Shown here piece by piece: positions 25,093 to 36,850 of a DNA stretch of 64,000 nucleotides. The DNA lies in the NCBI GenBank assembly GCA_022605955.1, contig JAKCOZ010000007.1:33644991-33708990 (forward strand), read 5' to 3'. Source of the stretch: Rallus limicola. Its lineage: Eukaryota > Chordata > Aves > Gruiformes > Rallidae. Each line of letters begins with the position of its first letter. The first letter of the stretch is position 1. The translations under genes were made by a program, and so were the position numbers. A model generated the notes under the pieces. It worked only from the letters and a program-made list of their open reading frames with translations, had not been told where the DNA came from and made no database searches.

Positions 25093-28000
25093 TTCAGACT
25101 ATTTCAGAGTTATTACTAACAATGAAAGTTTCAAACCAAAACCAACAAAAAACCCCTTACTGCAAATCATTAAGAAAACCAGCTCAATGAGTTAAAAAAA
25201 AAAGTATTTTTGGAAAAGGAAACGGCCAATTTAACTGCAAACTATCGGTTCATTCTTAAAACCACAGAACATACAAGTAAAAACCAATATCTCAGAGATT
25301 AAAGGAAACTCAGACTGGCAGCTTATTTAAATAAAGTCTCTCGGATTGTTTAAGGCTGAAAATCACACCTGTGCCAAGAACTTGGCACAGAGAAGGGCCA
25401 GGCCAGATAGCAGGCATGGGGCTTTGCGGTTCCCTGGTATTAGGGCCTGGAATAGAATTTAAAATCGCTCATCTATTTCCCACTGAGGATGTATTGGGTC
25501 TCCACTGAACATGTCCTGCGACCAGACCCCCAGGTTGGGGACAAGTCTAACCCTTCACGAGGACAGGGCTGGGTGTGTGCGAAAAAGCCAATGCATGTGT
25601 GCCCACAGACCTTTCTAAGAAACCTAATGAAAGGAAGGTGTAAGGATGCTGTACTCTCTCTCTGGGATTTTGGCACTGATGCTCAACACAAGCACCATGT
25701 TAGATTCCTAAACCCTGAACTAGGCAGTGAGCGATGATTCAAGGTCAGTGCTGAAACCATTAAAAATTCTATGAGGTCTAACTTCTGTCCTTGGCTGTCC
25801 TTCAGAGAGGTTGTTCATGGTGTACTTTGGCGACTAACTTGTAAATCAGCATGGTCCTGGCTCTCTGTCTGGAGCTGAGAAACTCTTTGCTTACAGTAAT
25901 AAACACTGACCACAGAGGACTGAACTCTGCTGGCTCATACACCCGTATAAGTCAGGAGAAACCTCATTAGCTTCATCTGGGGCTGCTCCTTATTTGCATT
26001 GGTTTAACTGAATAACAGACTTTGTCTGGAAATGGACACAAGCTGCAAACCAGCCCCAGCAAAACCCTGCCTGAGATGAAAGCAGGCTCAGGAAGGCCCT
26101 TTTTCATACTAAAACACAATATCAAAGCCCCTCCTGCTGCAGTCATGGCATCACAGTGTCATGTTGTCTCTCATCCCTCAGTGCTATTATTGCTGATTTT
26201 AAGCAGGAGAGAGAATCAGGCCCAGGATGATGTTTCCTGAAGCTCTTTGCTCCAAATCACCCTTTGATACGTAAGCATTCTGGAAACTGGTGCCACATTG
26301 AGGTGAAGCTAGAAGCAAGATGCAGCATGTCCTTCTGCTGGTACCAAGTCTTGCTCATTTCAGGAAGTTCATTTGAGTAGTCTGTCTTTAGCCACCAGCT
26401 ACAAATGTGTCAGCCAGCCAGGAAGACTGTGTCCTGAAGATAATGCTCAGCTGTCCCTTGCTGCTGGAGTAACGTGCTGGAGAAACATTTCTCTCAGCTC
26501 ACCCAGCCCTATGCCACTGGTGATGGATTCGGTCATTTGCCAATACTGTACGAAACTGAATTTCTTACAGCCACTGCCATTTACATAATGCAGTATCCAT
26601 ATGGTGATTGTTTTATTTATGTTTCCCTTACTTCAAGGCGGAGGAAGCCAGCAGCTGGAGCTGCAAGATAGAGGCACCCACCGGTTTCTGGGCTGTGTTG
26701 TTCATGGGGGTGATAAGCTTTTATCACCTACTGGGAGTTAGGATCTTGTCTGAGTGATAGCATCCATCCCTTGAAAACAGAACAGAGCTCTCACTGTTTG
26801 CCTGTCTGAAAGGAAAGAGTTTATTACCCCAGACTTTACAGTCACTGTGAGCTAAAACACGACATAGCTTGATTGTCCTAATTTCTTAACTCATTCTGTT
26901 GCAAGTCACAATCTGAACGTTTGCTTCCTTTGCATCAAGAGAGTTTGATTGTGTTTGCATTGCCCCCTTGTCTGTATTTGCTGCTGGAAGTCTTAAAAAG
27001 AGTCTCCCCCTCCTATCAGACTTTGATTCTGCTAATCCCTACCCACCTTCTGAATCAATTAGAGGACAGTTTATGGTTTGCAGAAGGAAGAAGTACAAAT
27101 GAGAAGCAATTCCTTTGGCAGTGGTGTGTGTGACTGGAGGATGTTACAAACACAAAACAGGAAGGAGGGTGACTTCAATGGATTGTTTCTTCTGCACTTC
27201 AGATTTCATACCAGTTCAGACAAAGGGTAACTGTTGATGGCTTTGTTTTTACAATTAAAATAACATCATAAGATTAGCTATACTGTGGCTGGATAGCATC
27301 AGCATGGAAAGTTCTGCAGTGAAAGGAAAACAGGAAGGTTTCAGAAAGTTTGTGTTAATTTAATCTACAGAATTATCTTCTGGTGTGCTTTCTGCATGTG
27401 TATTCCCAGGAATGTATGCCTTCTCCACCAAAAGGGATGTTTGGCCCATTTCTTTTGTTGGCCAAATGATTTTATAAGAAAATGTAAAGCTACAGGATCT
27501 GGTTTCACCATTCTGTTACTCTGATTTTACACCGCTGTGACTCCATCTATTGAAGAAATTGCTTTATAAGGGCTGCAAAGCCAGCACAGTGCTGCCAGTT
27601 CATAATAGGGGTGGCTGCTAGTTGTTCTGGTGGCTCTTGTTGTTTTCTGTGTTTGAAAGCAGTGAGGCCCAGGCTGCAAAAGGAAACATGGCCCAAGATG
27701 GAGCTGAGCCCCAGCAGGAGCGAAGGGCTCTGCTGCAAGGACGAGCAGTCCTCAGCCCTGCTTCAAGCTTCAGACATTGTCTTTGCAAGCACAAACATTG
27801 CTTTTTTGGGGGGCAGGCTGTCTACTTTGATGTAGCTTTTGTTCCATTTTGTGCATCTGCTCCCCTAGAAAGCTATCTTCTCCAGGTATAAGGGCCGATT
27901 GTGCAACAGCAGTGACACAGTAGTCCCTGCATGACTTAAAATTGTATAGACTCACCCCTGTAGTTAGGGTCAGGCTCTTGCACAAGGATCCTACATCCTT

Positions 28001-28950
28001 AGTTCCTTACAGTAGTTCTATACCATGGCTGGATATGACAGTCTAAACTCTTGTGCTAAACTACATGTTTAGACATCTCAAACTGATGTCTTTGCAACAT
28101 AAAAGACTTGACAACAATGAGAAAGAGAAACCTCTATCTCACCTCAAACCACAGTTCCAACACTTGGCAATTGAATTCCCATGGAATTACATTGGTTGGG
28201 CAATTTCTTAGAAGGATGCATCTTGCTTCTAATATTTTGCATCAACTTTTAAGTAATATTAACAATGCATGTAAAAGAAGTATCATTTTCTTAACCACTT
28301 TTTCAGAGTACTTGTTTGAGTTTCTGAATCACCGGTATACTCAGGGAACAGAGACAGATTTGATCCAATATTCAGGTAGCTACCTCTTCTTGAAATTCAA
28401 GTGTGTTTCATGATGTAATTTGCCAATTTATTCCTGTACGTTTTTGGTCTGAAGTGAAATATTCCTGGGAATTCCTTACTCACACCTTTTTTCCAAGGAA
28501 ATGCCTGTGATTTATTGAAGGAGCCGTTTGTATTTCCAGAGCACAGTGGGAAGGGAAGCACAATGCTTTTTCCTACTTGATTCTGAGGGTGGAATTTTAT
28601 AAATGCTTATCACTGCAATACCTTCATTCCAATTTAACAAATGGCTTACGGGGGGCTCCAGTGGCAAGTGCCTGTTACATGTCACAGTGACTCCTCTAAG
28701 TTGGTTAATTTTTATTACTTCTTCTATTGCAACACTTTTAACAGTTGAGATGAAAAGGAAGAATAGGATGGGAAGGAAGTGCTGTGTAAACTTGACTCCT
28801 GTTTATGCTCTTCTGTGAATCAATTTATAATTTGACAAAATAGACCAGGGCCATATTCAGATGGCATTGATTCAGTGAGTGTTTTGAAGGTTTCCCACTT
28901 GACAGTGCTACAGAAAATGTTGGTGGGATGTGGTAGACCGGGTGGCGTAA
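25093..28950. other. unique non-coding sequence
   Basis: No gene was recognised. A palindromic relic lies at 25937-26012. A weak single-arm match to the same class of element (TTACACCGCTGTGACTCCA) lies at about 27525-27550. Open frames around 27.55-27.98 kb overlap on both strands without domains. Confidence 0.5.
25937..26012. mobile_element. ancient palindromic (MITE-like) element
   Basis: The left half (ACACCCGTATAAGTCAGGAG) and the reverse complement of the right half (around CTCCTTATTTGCATTGGTTT) match imperfectly about a centre near 25970. The pattern TAAATCAGGAGTAAC ... GTTACTCCTGATTTA is a recurrent old palindromic repeat in amniote genomes. No family name is assigned. Confidence 0.45.
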
Positions 28951-31900
28951 AGGTGTTTGAACCAGGACTCTTGGTTTTCATCTGTGAAAAAGAGGAAATA
29001 GTCTTTCCTTAATGTTTTGAAGTTTTGTAATGGTAAATCCATAGGTACCGAGATGATGAGGGAGCTCCAGATATTTAGGCTTGTCCATCTGTGCATGGAC
29101 AGGGCCACCAGGCTTCATGCCCACAGCAAGCACTGGGTGGCCAGCTAGCCCACCGGTGGTGTGCCAAAGTAGGTCTTGCTCTGAATTTGGTCTTGAAGGT
29201 CCCTTTGAACTCTGATGTTCCTGCTCAGGAGGAGGAAAGGAAGGAGCAGAAGGAGCTGTGGCAAAGAGGGGAGAGGGAGGGCAGGCGGGACTGACAGGCA
29301 GCACTGCTCTCTCAGCAGGGATGCTGAATTCAAGGAGGAAGGTGAGACAATAATGCCCCCTCTCTGCAAAGCGGGATGACCTCTGAGGATAAGTCATGCC
29401 TCCCACCACCTCCCACAGTGTTATCTGCTTCTGATGTGACCAAATGCTGAAGTGAAAGAAATGTCCTTCCAGGGCAATGAAAGGAGAATGAACAATGACA
29501 GGAGTTAAAGCGTAACACGGGAAATGTGAGCACAAAAGCTCTCCCCTGACCACTGCCAAACCCAAGGGACACAGAGATGGTTATCTGTGCACACCCAGCC
29601 ATCCAGAAACAGAAGCAGAACCCCAGCAAGGGATGTGGGGGTACAGCTGGAGGGGTGGGGGCAAGTGTCAGCCTCAGCAGTGAGCACCTACTCAAAACCT
29701 CCAGATTTTGGTAGCAGGGGCTTTCTCTGCATGCAAACCCTGGGAAACCCCTCTGCAAAGGCTTGCATCTCGTTGGATTGAACAGCGTGCCGGAGAGCAG
29801 GCAGTCCTGCAGGCCCAGGTTCCCTGCACTGCTCAGGCACGCAGGATGCACGCACGCAAAAGGCACTTCACCTTAAATATGAGATTGGCTCACCTGGGGT
29901 CAGGTTCGTACCCACACTTTGTGTTGACCTTTATGAATTTACCTTGAGGACAAACTGAAATGCTTTGACTGTGCTGTGTTTTTACATCACGATGCCTTTT
30001 CTGCGTTTCCCTAAAGCAAAGCAGAAATTGTTATTAGCCACAGAGATAAGAAGATAAGCCAAGCATTGTCCTCAACAACAGAAGCAGCGAAGAAGTGAGT
30101 GTGTTGGAGGTAACAAATAGGTGAGCGTGTTGGAGGTAACAAATAGGTTCGGTTTACAGAAAGATTTTAATTTCTCTCACACTGATTTGAAGAAATGACA
30201 AGGGGATGAAGGAAGCATTATTCTTGATGTGAAAACATAATCGAAAGATGCTTTCCATGGCTGTGGTTGTAAGAAATAGGGGTAAAAATGTCTCCCGCAT
30301 AGAAATAGACACGTGTGTTTATAATTGCCTTTAATTGCAGTAAATATGCAGTGGGTTCAGATGTAAAGGTTATTTCTCCAAGGCCACAAATAATGTCTTT
30401 TTCAGTGGACCATCATTACTCAATCAATTACTAACTAACTTTTAAAATACATATGTTTTAAGATTACCCAGTAGTACTATGGGATCTGAGATATCTACGT
30501 GTACTTCAGAGGTCCATAAAAATGCTGAAAGGCTGAAACCTCTGGATATTTCCCATCTCACTTCCCACTTAAAGCAGGACAATCACCAGTGCTAAACGAA
30601 ATCAAGGATTTTTGCAAGGTCTTTTTAAAGTGTAAATAAATTCTTAAATTTTTTGGAGTATTGGAAGTAGCTTCTGTCCTTGAGATCAAACAGTCCCTGA
30701 GCTGACACAGAGCCAAGATTTTCCCCAGCCAATAATGTCACCCGTCTACTAAGCAACAGCAAGATCTGGAGCCCTCTGGGGCAATAATTTTATAGTGCAG
30801 ATACTGGTCAGAGAAATTTCAGTCCTATTGATGCAATTTGCATAAAACACAATGATAGTCATCAGTAAACAGGAGCTGATTAGTCCAGAAATCCTGGCCT
30901 GCCCCTGAAGCAGCTGTCCTGCTTCTACCTCTCCTAGTATCACAGTCTCAGTGTGAACTCAGCTGTCCCCATCTGCAGCATCGTTCAAGCTGCTAACACT
31001 GACTTTCGCGCCTCCTAATCCCCAGTCCCCCAGATCTGTGTGGTCTTCTCCAGGCACCAGATGTTCATCTCCACAACTGCTGTGGAGCCTGCAAAATTTT
31101 TTTCTGTCAGACGAAGTAACTCCAACACCCTAAGGGAGGTTGCGCTTGCTCCGTATCTGGCATCTGTGAAAGACCTGTGCTCCATTTGGGTCCCATACAC
31201 ATCTGCCACAGTTGTCTGCTGTTGGGCTTCATCTTTTCTCCCTTTAGGTATGGCCTGTGTGAAATTAATGTTACCTTCGTCTTTTGTGTTGAAAAAGATG
31301 CCCCCTCATTACGAGAATGTGTAGTGATGGGGCAAGCCAAGAAAGTGACCTTTATAGGAAATTGTTTTCTGTGGTGGTGAAACATAAAAATCAGATTATT
31401 TTTATATTTTTTTTTCAAAAGTGACGGGGAAAGAGTGAGCAGTACTGTAACTGCAGGTAGGGAAGAGCCAGATTTGGACTGAGTTTTGCAAAACCCAAAT
31501 CCTAAAATACCTGAATTGTGTTTTGGCAGTTCCAGGAGAGGACTGAGAGAGAGCAAACTGTGACCATCATTTTGTTGTGGTAGGATTTATCAGTTAGGTT
31601 ATGGTTTGCACACCTCAATTCCAAACTCAGCTTCTCCATATCAAGAGAATTTCAAATGTCTCTTTAGAAAAACAAAAAAGGAGAAATTCCAGAAGCTTCT
31701 GGTATTTCCAGTACAAAGGCCAAAGTTTTGCATGACCTAGGAGGTGTGTTTCAGTTCTGGTTAGTGCTGAGAACCCTAACCAAGAGAAACAGAAGAAACT
31801 TCTCTCTTAGAAAACCATAAAATTATCCTTCAAAGTTTCAGGTGAACAGAATAAACAATAGAAACACGAGCCTAGGATAAGCGGGGGAATGTGCTCCCTT

Positions 31901-32129
31901 GCTTTCTCATGCTCATCTGAAACACATTTCCATCCTTTCTGGGGCTCATCCCTGCTAAGGAAAGAAAAATACACATCTCTTTAGGCTGCTATTGCTCTGA
32001 TTGGGAAACTGGAGAAGCTGTAGTTGCTATTTTTACAAGTTTGCTTCCTTCGGGGGAGAGATATCTTAGGGTTGAGGGGGAGGTAATGTGATCTCTTTTT
32101 CTATTTTTATAAAGGGCCTGGGGATGCAC
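28951..32129. other. unique non-coding sequence, partly stop-poor
   Basis: No gene was recognised. 28978-29866 carries two overlapping minus-strand open frames (195 and 178 codons) in different frames, as well as plus-strand frames. The region is locally GC-rich and shows no domain. A short MIR-like piece (AACCAGGACTCTTGG then TTTTCATCTGTGAAAAA) may lie at 28959-28992. A 26-bp tandem duplication is at 30095-30146. 30.3-30.45 kb is AT-rich with AATTG/CAATTA cores. Confidence 0.5.
30095..30146. repeat. 26-bp tandem duplication, two copies
   Basis: The units at 30095-30120 and 30121-30146 differ at one position (GTGAGT versus GTGAGC). Such high identity implies a recent duplication. Confidence 0.95.
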
Positions 32130-32830
32130 CGGGAAGCTGCAGATCCCTGCAGTTGAAAGTCTTCAGCTCCTCTTTGAGATACTAAGGGAGGAACAGTTAG
32201 AAAAGCATGGCCTAATTAAGGGTATCTAATATGGTTTCAGGAAGGAAAGGGCATGCCTCATTAACTGGCTGGAATTCTTTGACGATATTGCTGTTGAGGG
32301 AGGCAAAAAAAAAAGAAAGGCAACTCACTGTGAGCATTGTGTACCTCGGTGGGCTGGAGGAGAATAAAACACAGTTAGGAAAGCCTGGGGTTGATACCTG
32401 CATTACGGAGTGGGTAAAAATAAAATACAAAATTAACTGGTAGTTAAACCTGCAGGGACTGGAACTATTTCTTAGCTCTTGAAATCCTGAGTGCAATCTT
32501 GCCTTTAATATTTTCTTCTTTTTTTTTTTTTTAATATAATTGTTATTAATATAATTGGCATTTGTGACTTCATCCGAATCAAAAGCCACAGCAGTTCCAG
32601 ATGACACTGTACTAGATTTGGAAGGCAATAAGGAAAATTGCGATTAGATACAGAGAGAGTTAAATGCTTTTTAAAGTTTCTAGCATAGCAGATGGCATAT
32701 CCAATAAAGGTCAGATAAATGTAGCATCTTGATAATAAGCCAATGACCCTAGAATCAGGAGAGGAAAGAGGTGGAGGATTTCTGTGTATATTGACAGATT
32801 TAATGTGGGAGTCATGGGAGATGCAGTTTC
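32130..32830 (+). pseudogene. decayed CR1-type LINE reverse transcriptase
   Basis: Much of a LINE RT domain can be followed on the plus strand. At 32215-32285 the frame reads IKGI, a stop, then YGFRKERACLINWLEFFDD, matching the N-terminal RT block (QHGFRKGRSCLTNLLEFFD). The stop TAA (32227-32229) replaces the expected CAA. Near 32335-32420 it reads SIVYL ... LGKPGVDTCITEWVK, matching the VYLDFSKAFD ... KLGKYGLDEWTVRWVKNWL region with the catalytic aspartate block lost. CTGAGTGCAATCTTGCCTTT (about 32488-32507) corresponds to VLGPILFNIF. VPDDT at 32594-32608 corresponds to the FADDT box. Downstream, 32690-32760 resembles the M-FNIDKCKVMHLG-N block. A 14-T run (32519-32532) interrupts it. It is old and dead. 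Confidence 0.75.
32519..32532. repeat. poly-T run inside LINE relic
   Basis: Fourteen consecutive T sit between the block equivalent to VLGPILFNIF and the catalytic FADD box of the surrounding RT relic. Confidence 0.85.
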
Positions 32831-33018
32831 CCCCAGTCTTTTCGGAAACAGAATCTAAAATGCTTCAAGTTATCTTTGGGAGACACAAATGACTCAGAAA
32901 AGAAAATCATGCACTTTTTGACCAGGGAAATGTAGAGCTTCAAATGAACCTGCTCATTGCAGCTGCAGTGAGTCTTGCAGTTGATCAAGAGCATGAACTC
33001 ATGGTGAAGGGTATTGCT

Positions 33019-33044
33019 GGGGTGTGGGGTTGGGGTTGGTGGGG
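33019..33044 (+). other. G-quadruplex motif, four GGGG tracts
   Basis: Four GGGG tracts lie at 33019-33022, 33026-33029, 33032-33035 and 33041-33044, with loops of 3, 2 and 5 bases. This satisfies the canonical four-tract rule with four stacked tetrads possible. Nothing shows that it acts as a regulatory site. Confidence 0.85.
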
Positions 33045-34967
33045 ATGTGAAAGCAAAAAAGCTGTTCAAGCTTCTCTCACCCTGGGGATGGATGGCATGT
33101 GCCCAGCTTTGCCGTTTACCTGGCTGCCTAGCCATCCCAAGGACTGCAGGACCAGCTGAGTGTAGTGCTGTCTGCTTGCAAACCCTGAGAACCCTGTCGT
33201 ATGTCCGTCTGCTGAGAGGAAGTGTGTTGTCCTCATGAGGTTTCAACCACTTGGAGATTACTTCAGAGCTGGGGAAATGCCATGTTTTTGACTTAATGTG
33301 CTCTTAAGAGCTTGTGAAAGATCAATCCCCTTGATTTTTTTACATAACCAGTCCTTCCTTGTCGATTGCTTGGAAAAGACAGGTATAACTCATGGTTGCA
33401 AGAGACAGCTGGACCCTGAGAGCTCATATGAGGGGGTTGAGAAACAGTCCTATGCTTCAGGAAAGGGTTTGTTCTCTGCTGAGCAAAGAGACCTTCATTA
33501 GAAGAAGGAAAGCAGGTGTTAGAGGGGAAGGAAATGGGGAAATCCTTGTGTTGCTTTTAATATCTATGAAATTTGAACAGCTTTGAAAGAGTCTCAAGTA
33601 GAAGTCTGTGTTAACTATGCCCTTTTGCAATTTGGCATGAGACCAGACACAGACCAGTCTTCACCTAGATGAAAGAAGATGTATACTCAGAGGTGGAGTG
33701 GCACAGAGAGGGGACTGCAGTGAAAACTGGCCTGTGAAGCAGCAGAAAGCAGCCACGAGAAGCAGCATAGTCCTTCTGGAGAGAGGTTGTGCATGGACAA
33801 GGTCTGGGCTAAATGCACATCTAGCATCACCGCTTTCCCTCCCTCCCACAGGATCCACTCCCACTGTTCCAGCCATCCCTGAGGCTGACCCTGCCCCTCA
33901 AGGCCCAGCAAGAGCCTATCTCTTCTCTACTATGTCCCAAAACCATCTTTAGCACAGGTGTAGAAGATCCACTCTGTTTTTCCTTTGCTTCATCAATGAC
34001 AGCACGAGCATCATTGCCTGCAAAAGGTGCCAGGCTGGTGTTCCTGTGTGCAGCCACAGCCATTCACCGCAAACACCATGAAGGGAGATTCTTCCAAGCT
34101 ATTTCCTGAGTATTTGTCCTTGTTTTCTGATTTATGCTGTGAGAAGGGCTCTTTTCAAGGACCAGCCTCTCCCCATAAGTCTGAAGGCCATACATGCCCG
34201 GAAAACAGAGAGCTGCCTCCTACAGATCTTCTGATGTGGGATGAAGGTAGGAGCGTGCAGCCATCAAAATTAGTGAGAGTGGGGAGGGAGAGAAGCAGGC
34301 AGGGAAGCCAAGAGATAGAGCGGTTCCCATGGCAGACCACATTTTGGGGACAACTACTCATCTGTCAACCCTATTTTAAAAGTCTTGCAGTGCCAAAGCA
34401 TTTACGTCTGGGATGCGAAGCATAATTTAGTTTCCAGAGGTTATTCAGTTCTTGATCTCTGGCTTAATGCAGCCAGTGAGGATATTACCACGATGACTGT
34501 CTTGTGAGGAATGCCTCTGGCTTTGGGGAACCGGAATAATAAATTAATTAATTTTGCTTAAATCTCATGTTAACCTCCAGCAGGGAGGAATTAAGGCAAA
34601 TTTTATGTGTGAGGGGAGTTTTGAGGTGGAAGAGCCTGAATTTTTGCGTGCTCTGACAGACATGTATCCATGTCCCTTAAGCAATGTCCTCCCAGCACTG
34701 AACCACCCATGGGGAAAAACCTAACTTAGAATTGACTGAGGTCAGTCAGAGACAAACACTAACTAGCAGAAGGCTTCAAAAAGTCTTATCTGTTCTGAGC
34801 ATTTGCATCGGACTAGGGGTCCAAGGTGTTATTTGGGTAGGTGCTGTGAACACAAGGGAAGAAACAGCACACTCTAGGTTTGTGACCTGGAAAATAGAGG
34901 CAAACTTTGAAATTTGGTTTCAACTATAGTCACAAAGAGTTTTGCTAGTAGCCTAAAAAGGGTAAGA

Positions 34968-35011
34968 ATTTGGTCCAAATATACAGAAAATTTGATCCAA
35001 ATATCCAGGAA
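34968..35011. repeat. 22-bp tandem duplication, two copies
   Basis: The units at 34968-34989 and 34990-35011 share 19 of 22 bases (core GTCCAAATAT versus ATCCAAATAT). It is an older duplication than the one at 30.1 kb. Confidence 0.88.
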
Positions 35012-36793
35012 TTACAAAATACCTCCAATAGGTTATTCAGTGCCTCAGAGGAAGCAAAAGGAGGGAGGAAAGCAATATACTTCCCAGACTGATTTGACTG
35101 ACCATGTTTTCAGGCTATTATAGTACAAAGAAAGGCAGTCAGGGAATGTGTAAGTATACTATACTTCTACAAACAAAGGCGGTGTTGCACACCCATGAGG
35201 TGCATGCAGGATGTTTTCTGGTCTCAGAGAACAGTGCTCTTTGCACACCCACACACATAGGAGATATATGTACTCCTGGCTTAAAATCCCAGAGTCTTAG
35301 GCTGGGTTCAGCAACCACTATGGACTTCAGTGCAGGCTTTGTGCCGGTAAGTGAGCTTTAGCCCTGGGATCTTCCCATGACAGTGGTGGGTCATTGTCCA
35401 AATGCACTACCCCGAGCACCTAGCCATGGCCATGCAGCTCCTTGGCATCAGGGCAGCACTCTCCATACAGGTCCTGACATGGTAAGCTGCCAGTCAGATT
35501 CACAGGCTGCTGTGTGATCTAGTGATATTAATAATATAATGATAGCATTATAACTGGACTATTCAACTCTGTAGTTTATTCTTCTATAAATGATTTATAA
35601 GTTTTATGCATTTTATATGCCTCTCATTAAAAATGCATTGAAAAATACTATCAAAATACCATTTTGTGAGGCTCAGGCTCTCTTTATTCTTGTTACAGCC
35701 ATCTGCCATTAAGCTTTAATAACTCACTGATTATAATTTATTAATTTATCACCTGTTCTTTATACAGTTGGATAAAATAATTGTCAACCAATGTGAAATG
35801 GCCTCCTATTGTGTTATTAATCCCCAAAGCAATTAGAGAACCCACTGATTGCACAAACCATTGAAAATGGACAGTAACTCATGTTAGAAACGATCTGCAG
35901 TGCTCACATCAGCACACTTAGTACAAGATTGGTAATAAGGTTCCTGTCAGCAGTGTGAATTTGGAAGGGGCAGTTTAACTGGTGAGGCTTTTGCTTTTAT
36001 TCATTTATCTTATCACAAGCCTGAATTTTTAGGGGCTGACAATAGATGTGTAGGTTACAGATTGTCTTACGGATCCTGTGGGCAGTCTGGGAAAGGCAGT
36101 ACCAACTTATAGTATCATACCAATTCTCAAACCTCCTTTAGAGAGGTTTCTGCCCCTGCTGAAGTCCCCAGGAACGAAAGGGTAATTTAGGGATAGCTAT
36201 AAATGCCAAATAATTTAAGAGCTCGACTTCAATCAGCTTTGGATGAAGATGTCAGACTTCAGTATCTCTCCTTTGATTTTTTTTATCTCCCAGGCTTTCA
36301 GTATGAGTTAGTGGTGGGCTTTCTGATATGGATATTTACAGTATGCGAAAAGAAATGGAGCCAGAGGTTTGTTGCATCCAACAGCTCTCATTTAGAAGAG
36401 CCATTTGCTTACTTTGTCAGTGTGAAGGAGATATGCAGGCCACCCCAGATGTGAAGAAGCTCCTTATCTCCCGTTCCTATTTGCAGTGCAGACTTCCAGG
36501 TACTTGCGTTACAATACCTCTGACACTAAAGAGTCGCATTCCTGTAATGCTGTTACTCATGCAGATTTAACTGCTTTTCTAGTGAAAAGAAAGGAAAAAA
36601 AGCCAACAAAACAAAACAATGCTGCTGCTACTAAAGAAAGCAGCTGTAAATGTTTCTTTGTCCTAAATGAAGTTGCCTGGCCCCTCCTGTGTGCTCTGTT
36701 AGGGACCATGCTGGTAGGTCAGGCACAGTGGAGGTAGAAACCTGCCAATGAAAGTGCTATTTTGTTCCAAATCTCTTGAAGAATGTCTACTTA

Positions 36794-36850
36794 ATCATAG
36801 GATTGTAGGGGTTGGAAGGGACCTCGAGAGATCATTGGGTCCAACCCCCA
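36794..36850 (-). mobile_element. CR1 LINE, about 57-bp 3' tail only
   Basis: The plus strand reads AATCATAGGATTGTAGGGG, then GTTGGAAGGGACC, then CATTGGGTCCAACCCCC, which is the reverse complement of the CR1 3' terminus. Homology stops right after CCAACCCCC, so only the extreme 3' end was integrated. Confidence 0.88.

Larger units (their letters stand above)
32831..36793. other. unique non-coding sequence
   Basis: No gene was recognised. The interval holds a G-quadruplex motif (33019-33044) and a 22-bp duplication (34968-35011). 35.52-36.0 kb is AT-rich with many ATTA/TAAT cores and looks like candidate conserved non-coding DNA (inference). Open frames of up to 144 codons near 32.8-33.2 kb (-) and 132 codons near 34.0-34.4 kb (+) have no domain. 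Confidence 0.5.

Noticed and set aside
33301..34425. Plus-strand open frames considered as exons
   Set aside because: No recognisable domain, no consistent splice sites, and overlapping minus-strand frames of similar length.
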